In this document: one piece after another, positions 1 through 4,523 of the stretch
Position numbering within the stretch: the first letter of the stretch is position 1
How the letters are laid out: each line of letters begins with the position of its first letter
Origin: Chloroflexota bacterium
Lineage (GTDB): Bacteria > Chloroflexota > Limnocylindria > Limnocylindrales > CSP1-4
Reading direction: 5' to 3'
NCBI GenBank assembly: GCA_021812735.1
Contig: JAKAMV010000431.1
Coordinates: forward strand, 1 to 8,051
DNA: 8,051 bases
Made by a program: the position numbers and the translations under genes
Notes under the pieces: model-generated
What the model saw: only the letters and a program-made list of their open reading frames with translations
Told to the model about the DNA's origin: nothing
The model's database searches: none

Positions 1-267
1 CGAACGATGCGGCCAGCGACAGGCTCGTGCGCTGCGGGGCGCCGAGCGGCGTCGGCGACGCGCAACCGATGCCAGCTGGCGACCCATCCGTGCAGCGAGC
101 GCACGGATGGGTCGCCAGGAGCACGAGACAGCGGCCTGGCCGCAAGAGGAGGCGTCCCTGCTGGCCGGGCGGCCCCGCGTCGGCGTCCCGCCGATCGGCC
201 GTCCTCTCGCCGCCGGTGCCGCCCGCTCCCTCGCCGGCGCGCTGACATGGCCGGCCCGCCCGAGGTC
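1..267. other. Stretch without a supported gene
   Basis: Apart from the hairpin at 76-118 nothing convincing is seen. Open frames exist on the plus strand, but they are arginine-, alanine- and proline-rich, lack ribosome-binding sites and run through the hairpin, as expected of chance frames in GC-rich DNA. A gene cut by the left edge cannot be excluded for the first 70 bases. Confidence 0.4.
76..118. terminator. 18-bp perfect inverted repeat, probable terminator
   Basis: Positions 76-93 and 101-118 are exact reverse complements (18 bp) around a 7-nt loop (AGCGAGC). It lies about 150 nt beyond the stop of the minus-strand TetR gene. No T-run follows on either strand, so the terminator reading rests on stem strength and position, as is common in GC-rich genomes. 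The left arm also overlaps a 10-bp palindrome, GCCAGCTGGC, at 71-80. A mobile-repeat (REP-like) hairpin is the main alternative. Confidence 0.5.
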
Positions 268-969
268 CTACCCCGGCAACCTGGCGTGCTCGGGATCACC
301 GTCGACCAGCAGCGAGGACAAGCCATCCAGCAGCAGCCCGAGCCCGAACTCGAACCGATCGTCGAGCGATCCGGCCAGGATGGCGTCGCCAGCCCAGGAG
401 AGCGCCGGGTATTCGCCCGCCGGGAGCGAGGCGAAGATCGTTCCGGCAGCTGCTCGCCGCTCGTCGCGGTCAGCGCCAGACGCCCCGGCGAATCCGACCG
501 CCTCCCATAGGGCGGCTCCTGCCACGAAGTTGCCGAGCGCGTGGTTCGCGAACACCGCCTGGTCAGGGGTGAAGCCGGCAGCCCGGAGGATGGCGAGCGC
601 GTGGTCGAGGAGCTCGAGGCCCCCGCTGCCGCTCCCCGCGCGGGATGTCAGCAGCACGGTGAGGTTGGGGCGACGGAGCAGGGCGGCCCGCATGTCGCGA
701 GCCGCCTGGGCAAGGTCGGTCCGCCAGTCGCCAGTGAGCGCGCGCAGCTCCACCTCCGAGGCCATCGCGGCGAGCACGAGGTCCAGGAGCTCCTCGCGGC
801 TCGCCACGTGGCGGTAGAGGGACATGGCCCCGGCGTCGAGGCGCTGGGCCACCGCGCGCATGGTGAGGGCGTCCGGCCCGGCCTCGTCAACGATGGCCGT
901 GGCGGCGTCCACGATGCGCTCGCGCGTGAGCACGGGCCGCGTCTTTCGACTGGTGTCGCGTCTTGACAT
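268..969 (-). CDS. TetR/AcrR-family transcriptional repressor
   Basis: A 233-residue one-component regulator, expected to bind DNA as a dimer and release it on binding a small ligand. The N-terminal helix-turn-helix spans about residues 15-65, with the typical LTMRAVAQRLDAGAMSLYRHV pattern followed by REELLDLV. The ligand and dimerisation half ends in FEFGLGLLLDGL, like the tetracycline-repressor-type C-terminal domain (TetR_C_1 class). Length is normal for the family. The ATG at 967-969 is chosen because the HTH sits at the usual distance from it. No Shine-Dalgarno precedes it, while a TACTAT hexamer ends 6 nt upstream, suggesting a leaderless mRNA. The gene is divergent from the membrane protein gene at 1043, and the shared 73-bp spacer holds two palindromes. 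The likely role is therefore autoregulation and repression of that neighbour. The ligand cannot be read from sequence. Confidence 0.93.
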   Translation of the reverse strand: MSRRDTSRKTRPVLTRERIVDAATAIVDEAGPDALTMRAVAQRLDAGAMSLYRHVASREELLDLVLAAMASEVELRALTGDWRTDLAQAARDMRAALLRRPNLTVLLTSRAGSGSGGLELLDHALAILRAAGFTPDQAVFANHALGNFVAGAALWEAVGFAGASGADRDERRAAAGTIFASLPAGEYPALSWAGDAILAGSLDDRFEFGLGLLLDGLSSLLVDGDPEHARLPG

Positions 970-991
970 GCCCGCATAGTACTGCTAGCGT
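963..991 (+). promoter_or_regulatory. Candidate promoter for the membrane protein gene
   Basis: TTGACA at 963-968 is a perfect -35 hexamer, followed after 17 bp by TAGCGT at 986-991 (3 of 6 matches to TATAAT). Transcription would start near 998, inside or next to operator copy 1, with a leader of about 45 nt to the ATG at 1043. The -35 overlaps the start codon of the divergent tetR gene. Confidence 0.5.
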
Positions 992-1004
992 ACGTTGTAC
1001 GCAA
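976..1004 (-). promoter_or_regulatory. Candidate leaderless promoter for tetR
   Basis: Read on the minus strand, TTGCGT (999-1004) and TACTAT (976-981) are separated by 17 bp. The TACTAT box ends 6 nt before the ATG at 969, so the predicted first transcribed base is the A of the start codon. That is the classic leaderless arrangement, and it fits the absence of a Shine-Dalgarno. Both operator palindromes overlap or flank the -35. Confidence 0.45.
988..1002. promoter_or_regulatory. TetR operator copy 1 (15-bp palindrome)
   Basis: GCGTACGTTGTACGC is a perfect 6-3-6 inverted repeat in the tetR/membrane-protein divergent spacer. It overlaps the proposed -10 of the rightward promoter and the -35 of the leftward one, an ideal place to repress both. 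It shares its half-site GCGTAC with copy 2, 17 bp away centre to centre. Assignment to the adjacent TetR is inferred from position and symmetry. Confidence 0.8.
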
Positions 1005-1019
1005 GCGTACGATGTACGC
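1005..1019. promoter_or_regulatory. TetR operator copy 2 (15-bp palindrome)
   Basis: GCGTACGATGTACGC is a perfect 6-3-6 inverted repeat with the same GCGTAC half-site as copy 1 but a different 3-bp centre. Conserved arms with a free centre are what a dimeric TetR site looks like. The 17-bp centre-to-centre spacing is about 1.6 helical turns, so two dimers could bind nearby on offset faces. Confidence 0.78.
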
Positions 1020-1042
1020 CTCAGAGACGAGGGGCTGGCGAG

Positions 1043-1444
1043 ATGGACGGAATGACGGTGCGACTTCTGGTGACCGGGATCCTCGGCGCCCACGGGTTCG
1101 GGCACGTGCTGGGCTGGATGCTCGCCTGGGGTGTCGCGCGCTTCGAGGGCGTGAGCAGCCGCTCCTGGGCGCTCTCCCCCCTGATGGGCGACGACGCCGC
1201 CCGGATCGCCGCCGGCCTGCTCTTCGTGGTGCCGACGATCGGCTTCCTCGTCGCCGCGGGCGGGCTCGTGACTGGGCAGCCCTGGTGGCGGACCGTCGCC
1301 GTCGCATCGGCAGCCGTGTCGATCGGCTGCACCGTGCTGTTCCCGCAGGCCTTCACCGCCAGCTCCACCGTGGGCTCGCTCGCCGTCAACGCCATGGTGC
1401 TGGTCGGCCTCCTCGCGACCGATTGGGGGCAGGCACCGGTCTGA
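1043..1444 (+). CDS. Small four-helix integral membrane protein, TetR-controlled
   Basis: A 133-residue hydrophobic protein with four likely transmembrane segments at about residues 7-28, 53-75, 83-103 and 108-125, and no recognisable enzymatic domain. An HGFGH motif (residues 17-21) lies in the first helix, recalling small membrane proteins with a conserved histidine pair, but I cannot name a family. The ATG at 1043 is preferred over in-frame upstream codons because those lie inside the operators; GAGG/GGGG sits about 8-12 nt upstream of it. The gene is divergent from tetR and probably its regulated target. TetR-linked membrane genes often concern efflux or envelope stress, but four helices without transporter motifs do not support a specific substrate. 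Confidence 0.8.
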   Translation: MDGMTVRLLVTGILGAHGFGHVLGWMLAWGVARFEGVSSRSWALSPLMGDDAARIAAGLLFVVPTIGFLVAAGGLVTGQPWWRTVAVASAAVSIGCTVLFPQAFTASSTVGSLAVNAMVLVGLLATDWGQAPV

Positions 1445-1463
1445 GGAAGGTCGTCTGCATCGA

Positions 1464-1487
1464 GCGTCCCGCCCGCGCGGAGGACGC
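1464..1487. terminator. Weak hairpin between membrane protein and tRNA genes
   Basis: GCGTCC (1464-1469) and GGACGC (1482-1487) can pair across a 12-nt loop. The hairpin lies between two convergent transcription units, 19 nt past the membrane protein stop and 19 nt past the tRNA 3' end. There is no T-run, so this is only a possible two-way terminator. Confidence 0.25.
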
Positions 1488-1505
1488 CGGAAGGAAGGAG
1501 GAGAT

Positions 1506-1580
1506 TGGTCGGGGCGGTGGGATTCGGACCCACATCCTCGTGCTCCCAAAGCACGTGCGCCACCGTTGCGCCACGCCCCG
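1506..1580 (-). tRNA. tRNA-Pro (anticodon UGG), CCA encoded
   Basis: Read on the minus strand, a full cloverleaf folds. The acceptor stem is CGGGGCG with CGCCCCG, 7 of 7 pairs. The D arm is GCGC-AACGGTG-GCGC. The anticodon stem is CGTGC with GCACG around the loop TTTGGGA, which places UGG at 1546-1548. The variable loop is AGGAT, and the T arm is GTGGG-TCCGAAT-CCCAC. The discriminator A and an encoded CCA (1506-1508) follow. The C1-G72 pair and UGG anticodon identify proline; UGG reads CCA and by wobble other CCN codons. The D loop is short (7 nt). A possible -10 (TACCCT, 1599-1604 minus) would give a leader of about 12 nt, but no good -35 is seen. Confidence 0.95.
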
Positions 1581-1765
1581 ACGAGTTCGTGCTCGCAAAG
1601 GGTACACAGCGCACGTCCGATGCGACAGCGAAGGCAACCGCTCCGCGGCAGGCGGGTGCTCCCGGAACGCCTCGACGCCCGGCCCTTGCGCGCGCGCATC
1701 GCCGCGGTCACGATCCGCGCCGCGCGGGGGGCGAGGACGCGCGGCCCGAACACCTGCCGCCGCGA

Positions 1766-1796
1766 CCGCGCCGAGCCACTGGCGGGACCGACCCGC
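1766..1796 (+). repeat. Shared leader element, copy 1
   Basis: Thirty-one bases match 4376-4406 (minus) at 29 positions. The core reads GCCGAGCCACTGG and then a stem-loop with arms GGCGGG (1781-1786) and CCCGCT (1792-1797) around an ACCGA loop. It ends 13 nt before the AAGGAGG ribosome-binding site of the gene at 1825. GGGAC (1784-1788) could instead pair with GTCCC (1805-1809), directly next to the ribosome-binding site, so two exclusive folds are conceivable. No known riboswitch family is recognised. It could be a structured RNA or a protein-binding site. Confidence 0.6.
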
Positions 1797-1809
1797 TCGA
1801 GAGCGTCCC

Positions 1810-1818
1810 AAGGAGGGG
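1810..1818 (+). promoter_or_regulatory. Ribosome-binding site fixing the GTG start at 1825
   Basis: AAGGAGGGG is a near-ideal Shine-Dalgarno, with GGAGG ending 8 nt before GTG at 1825-1827. It decides the start of the secreted protein gene, because the frame stays open far upstream through the tRNA and the TetR operators, which cannot be coding. Confidence 0.8.
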
Positions 1819-1824
1819 TGCGTC

Positions 1825-2358
1825 GTGGATCGACGCACGTTGTTCATGGTCGCGGCGGGCGCGCTTGCCTTGGGCACCGCCACCACCGTGGCCGCGGCTC
1901 CCCCGAGGAGCACGACGATCGTCTTCGGTGAGTGCTGGGCCGGGATGTCTGACGACAGCTACCGGGAAACCGGGATCCTCGGTCAGGTCGAGCACGCCGC
2001 CGGGGTGATCGAGTGGGACGTCTGGGCGTATGACGCCGACGCCGGCGCCTGGTCTTGGGCGGGGACGGACGTCAACCCGAGCTGGGACGTCTACAACGCC
2101 AGAACCGGCAACGAGGTCTTCGGAGGGACGTTCAACCTCACCAGCAGCGTCCTCGGCGATTTCAGCGGCTCCTTCATCTGGCACGAGAACCGCGGCGAGA
2201 TCGGCGGCCACAGCGAAGGCATCTCGACCGACGGTGCCGGAGTTCTATGGAAGGCGTCGCTCGGAATCGTCAACACCGCGCCCTACCTGCCACTGCCGCA
2301 ATGCCTGGCGGATCAGGAGGTGACGAGCCTCAACCTTGTCGTGCTGACCGCGCACTAG
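1825..2358 (+). CDS. Secreted protein of unknown function, beta-rich
   Basis: A 177-residue protein from GTG at 1825, set by the strong ribosome-binding site. Residues 1-25 form a signal peptide: DRR, then the hydrophobic stretch LFMVAAGALALGTATTVAAA, with cleavage near residues 23-25. The mature part is rich in Gly, Ser, Thr and aromatic residues (for example WDVWAYD, WSWAG, FSGSFIW), suggesting an all-beta extracellular domain. Two cysteines only (C37 and C160) could form one disulfide tying the ends. There is no transmembrane helix, lipobox or sortase motif, so it is probably released. I do not recognise the family. Its leader carries the same 31-nt element as the leader of the secreted VWA gene on the other strand, which hints at shared regulation. 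Confidence 0.8.
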   Translation: MDRRTLFMVAAGALALGTATTVAAAPPRSTTIVFGECWAGMSDDSYRETGILGQVEHAAGVIEWDVWAYDADAGAWSWAGTDVNPSWDVYNARTGNEVFGGTFNLTSSVLGDFSGSFIWHENRGEIGGHSEGISTDGAGVLWKASLGIVNTAPYLPLPQCLADQEVTSLNLVVLTAH

Positions 2359-2615
2359 AACGCACGGGCCTGGCCCATCCCTCCGCCGACGGCGAGGCCT
2401 GCCTCCGTACCGCGCCGTGCGACTGGCGGGCCCGATCGCGCAGGCGCCGAGTCACGTGCCCTGAGGCACACCGCCCGAGCATCATCGCCCTGCGGGTGAT
2501 CGCTCCGTGGGTGACCCGCCGAGCGCGTCCGCCAGATGAGGGTTGGGCGCATCCGGGTCCCGTGCATCCAGGCAGGGTGGGTCTCGTCTGGGTCTCGTCG
2601 CCGACCGGAGCAGGC

Positions 2616-2639
2616 GTCGCCACCGGCATTGGCGGCGAC
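2616..2639. terminator. Imperfect hairpin in the convergent region
   Basis: GTCGCC (2616-2621) pairs with GGCGAC (2634-2639). After one A-C mismatch, CC and GG continue the stem around a 6-nt loop. It lies between two convergent genes and may reinforce the stronger hairpin at 2667-2699. There is no T-run. Confidence 0.35.
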
Positions 2640-2666
2640 TCATGAGCGTGTGCTGGTGGCCGCGGT

Positions 2667-2699
2667 GCCGTGCCCGCCATCGGCGACGGCGGGCACGGC
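2667..2699 (-). terminator. 12-bp GC-rich terminator hairpin after the VWA gene
   Basis: GCCGTGCCCGCC (2667-2678) and GGCGGGCACGGC (2688-2699) are exact reverse complements around a 9-nt loop, beginning 13 nt after the VWA stop codon. Stem strength and position fit an intrinsic terminator of the U-tract-poor type. It would also act on rightward transcripts from the secreted protein gene. Confidence 0.65.
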
Positions 2700-2712
2700 G
2701 CTTGCGCGGCGA

Positions 2713-4245
2713 TCAGTACTTCAGACCCGAGTGGATCTGGAGGTTGCCGCTGTCGAGCCGATGGGCAGCGACGTCAGTGCAGGAGCCGATGTTGTCGTTG
2801 TCGGCGAAATCGGTGTCCGTCTGGTACACGACGGCGCTCGCCGGATCTCGGAGGGTCATCCGGATCGAGTCGAGGGTGCCGGGCTCGCCGTGGTCGGCGG
2901 CCCACACCTCGAGCGTGTAGCCGTCGATGCCGTTGTACTTGCCGTTGAACATGAAGTGGGCGATGTTGGCATTGGCCGGCGGGGGACTGGAGGTCGGCCC
3001 GCACACCACGGCGAACTGGAGCGCCGTTGGGGTATCGCCGCTGAAGTGCCCGCCGTCATTCGCGGTGCCGGCGACGTTGTGGAGGACGACGTTCCAGTGG
3101 CCCACGAGCGAGAAGTCGGCAAGGAACCCGACGTTGCCGGAGAAGGTGATCTTCTCGGCCGTCTTCCCCTTGCCGTTGTTGATCTGGCCACCGCCGGTGA
3201 GGAAGCCCTCCGGCACCTTGATGGTCTTGGACTCGTAGATCACGGCCCCGGCGTCGTCGGCGAGGGGCTCGCCGTTGATCAGGGCCCAGTCGCTGCACGT
3301 GTACGTGCCGCCGGGCGCGTCAGCCGCCACCGAGATCGTCTCGGTGAACACGGCATCGTCGCCTCCAGCCACGGTCCGTGAGCTCGGGGCGAACGTCGTG
3401 CTGATGGGATCCGCGCAGTTGCTCTCCATCGTCACGTCGATCTGCACGGCCTCGAGGCCCGCGAGGATCGCCGCGGAGATGTTGGAGCTGTCGCTGGACA
3501 GCGCCTGGACGGAGCCTCCGGTCGCTGCCGCGAGGTCGTCGAGCTCGGTCCCGGCGCCCGGAGCCTTCAGCCCGATCACCGTGATGTCCTGGGCCTGCAG
3601 CGCGGCGACCGTCGTCGCCGCCGAGTTGACGTGCGTCCCGTCAGGGGTGTGGAACGTCGCATCCGTCGCGACGACGAGAACCCGCTGCGCACCGGCGCTC
3701 GAGTCGCGCCAGCCGCAGTTCGCCTGGGTGCCGAGCGTCGGGTCGAGGAACGACCCGGGTCCGCTGGCCGCGACGATCGCGTCGTACTGGGCCTCGGGAC
3801 CGTCGAGGCCGCCGCCGGCGGTCAGCGACGCGACCCCGTTCAGCCAATCGGTCTTGTCCGCGCTCATCGAGCTGATGAGGCGGTAGACCCAGTCACCGGG
3901 TTCCCCGTAAGGAGTCACCGGGTAGTCGCGGAACCCGGCCACGGCGAATTGCGCGTCCGGGCTGGCCGCGGTGACGTCGTCGAAGATCCCCTCGGCCGCA
4001 GCCTGGAGATTGCCGATGTCGTCGTAGAACGAGCCCGTCTCGTCCTCCAAGAGGCAGATGTCGACCACCGGCGGAAGGCCTGGGGTGGTCACCGTCTTCT
4101 CGACCCCGGACGACCCTCCAGGGAAGATGACCACATCGACCGACCGCGGCTGGATGTCGGATCCCATCGCGGCGGCGACCGACAGCTGTGCGATCAGGAG
4201 CGCAGCCACCGAGCCGGCGGCGAGCGCTTTGACCGTTCGATTCAT
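2713..4245 (-). CDS. Secreted VWA-domain protein with C-terminal beta domain
   Basis: A 510-residue protein. A signal peptide (MNRTVKALAAGSVAALLIAQ, cleavage near residues 26-28) directs export. Residues 58-268 form a von Willebrand A domain resembling the integrin-beta type. Its metal site is D68-x-T70-x-S72 (DETGS), followed by the GGGLDGPEAQYDAI signature with D148 and by VVATDATF with D195, so metal-dependent ligand binding looks intact. Residues about 270-345 form a linker or Ig-like segment with C277 and C317. Residues 347-506 start GFLTGGGQI and end SGNLQIH, like the post-COAP-1-type beta domain found in actinobacterial and chloroflexotal secreted proteins. There is no C-terminal anchor. 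The ATG at 4245 is chosen over an upstream in-frame codon because GAGGGGAAGG precedes it and the signal peptide starts there. The likely role is adhesion or envelope assembly; the ligand is unknown. Confidence 0.88.
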   Translation of the reverse strand: MNRTVKALAAGSVAALLIAQLSVAAAMGSDIQPRSVDVVIFPGGSSGVEKTVTTPGLPPVVDICLLEDETGSFYDDIGNLQAAAEGIFDDVTAASPDAQFAVAGFRDYPVTPYGEPGDWVYRLISSMSADKTDWLNGVASLTAGGGLDGPEAQYDAIVAASGPGSFLDPTLGTQANCGWRDSSAGAQRVLVVATDATFHTPDGTHVNSAATTVAALQAQDITVIGLKAPGAGTELDDLAAATGGSVQALSSDSSNISAAILAGLEAVQIDVTMESNCADPISTTFAPSSRTVAGGDDAVFTETISVAADAPGGTYTCSDWALINGEPLADDAGAVIYESKTIKVPEGFLTGGGQINNGKGKTAEKITFSGNVGFLADFSLVGHWNVVLHNVAGTANDGGHFSGDTPTALQFAVVCGPTSSPPPANANIAHFMFNGKYNGIDGYTLEVWAADHGEPGTLDSIRMTLRDPASAVVYQTDTDFADNDNIGSCTDVAAHRLDSGNLQIHSGLKY

Positions 4246-4263
4246 GCCCTTCCCCTCGTATCG

Positions 4264-4283
4264 AAGCACCAGGTCAGGTGCTT
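4264..4283 (-). promoter_or_regulatory. Leader hairpin just upstream of the VWA ribosome-binding site
   Basis: AAGCACC (4264-4270) and GGTGCTT (4277-4283) pair perfectly over 7 bp around a 6-nt loop. It begins only about 7 nt upstream of the GAGGGGAAGG ribosome-binding region of the VWA gene (4248-4257), where a stem could affect initiation. An operator is the alternative. Confidence 0.45.
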
Positions 4284-4292
4284 GGCCCGGCC

Positions 4293-4311
4293 CGACCGGC
4301 ATCGCCGGTCG
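4293..4311 (-). promoter_or_regulatory. Leader hairpin with 8-bp stem
   Basis: CGACCGGC (4293-4300) and GCCGGTCG (4304-4311) are exact reverse complements around a 3-nt loop. It belongs to the run of stems in the VWA leader and abuts the next hairpin at 4314-4335. Confidence 0.4.
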
Positions 4312-4313
4312 CA

Positions 4314-4335
4314 GCACCACGCCGGGCAGTGGCGC
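4314..4335 (-). promoter_or_regulatory. Leader hairpin with 7-bp stem
   Basis: GCACCAC (4314-4320) pairs with GTGGCGC (4329-4335) on the minus-strand RNA as six Watson-Crick pairs and one G-U, around an 8-nt loop. It is part of the structured VWA leader. Confidence 0.35.
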
Positions 4336-4375
4336 GGGGACATCCGGTCGCTACATAGGCGAAGGCCTCCTCTAG

Positions 4376-4406
4376 GCGGGTCGGTCTCGCCAGTGGCTCG
4401 GCACGG
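4376..4406 (-). repeat. Shared leader element, copy 2
   Basis: This is the minus-strand copy of the 31-nt element at 1766-1796, 29 of 31 bases identical. The ACCGA loop is conserved and the arms become GGCGAG and CCCGCC: an A-C mismatch replaces a G-C pair, while the closing G-U of copy 1 becomes G-C. A 7-bp hairpin (CACGGCC with GGCCGTG, 4402-4420) abuts it on the 5' side. It is followed within 3 nt by an AGAGGAGG Shine-Dalgarno-like sequence (4366-4373), although the VWA start codon is about 110 nt further on. Confidence 0.6.
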
Positions 4407-4458
4407 CCCGGACGGCCGTGGCGCAGGCGGCGCCTCATCGCCCTCGCCGGGGGCGCCC

Positions 4459-4489
4459 AACGTAGCGGCGCACCGTTACGGTGCGTCAA
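4459..4489 (-). promoter_or_regulatory. Candidate palindrome-controlled promoter for the VWA gene
   Basis: On the minus strand, TTGACG (4484-4489) and TACGTT (4459-4464) are separated by 19 bp. A 17-bp perfect palindrome, CGCACCGTAACGGTGCG (4469-4485), fills most of the spacer. A long spacer holding a dyad is the hallmark of MerR-family promoters, where the regulator untwists DNA to activate. No merR gene is in the window. The same palindrome could act as a terminator hairpin (6-bp stem) for the gene ending at 4524. Transcription would start near 4452, giving a leader of about 207 nt. Confidence 0.45.
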
Positions 4490-4523
4490 GCCCTGTCGAG
4501 GTCGCCCGATACCGGTGGAGGCG

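Larger units (their letters stand above)
1581..1824. other. Intergenic region between tRNA-Pro and the secreted protein gene
   Basis: No gene is supported in these 244 bases. The left part would hold the tRNA promoter. A weak TTGCGC (1686-1691), 17 bp, CACGAT (1709-1714) pair is the only promoter candidate for the rightward gene. The right part holds the shared leader element (1766-1796) and the ribosome-binding site (1810-1818). Confidence 0.4.
2359..2712. other. Convergent intergenic region with hairpins
   Basis: These 354 bases between two convergent genes hold no supported gene; open frames here are arginine- and proline-rich without ribosome-binding sites. The stretch contains hairpins at 2616-2639 and 2667-2699, a looser GCGGGT/ACCCGC pair (2492-2497 with 2514-2519), and a tandem 11-bp repeat (2579-2589 and 2590-2600, 10 of 11 identical). 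Confidence 0.5.

Noticed and set aside
1012..1824. Long upstream extension of the secreted protein frame
   Set aside because: The frame is open but crosses the membrane protein gene, the tRNA and the leader element, and is arginine- and proline-rich; the strong ribosome-binding site places the start at 1825.
2536..3381. 281-codon open frame on the plus strand
   Set aside because: It lies antisense to the well-supported VWA gene, contains no recognisable domain and arises from the GC-rich codon use of that gene.
4370..4410. Cobalamin riboswitch suggested by GCCACTG and an AGCCA...GAGACC string
   Set aside because: The order is wrong, the conserved GGGAA and full B12-box are missing, and the genes downstream have no cobalamin link.
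4246..4460. Cyclic-di-GMP (GEMM) riboswitch in the VWA leader
   Set aside because: The conserved GGGCAAACC and GACGCAAAGCC segments are absent.
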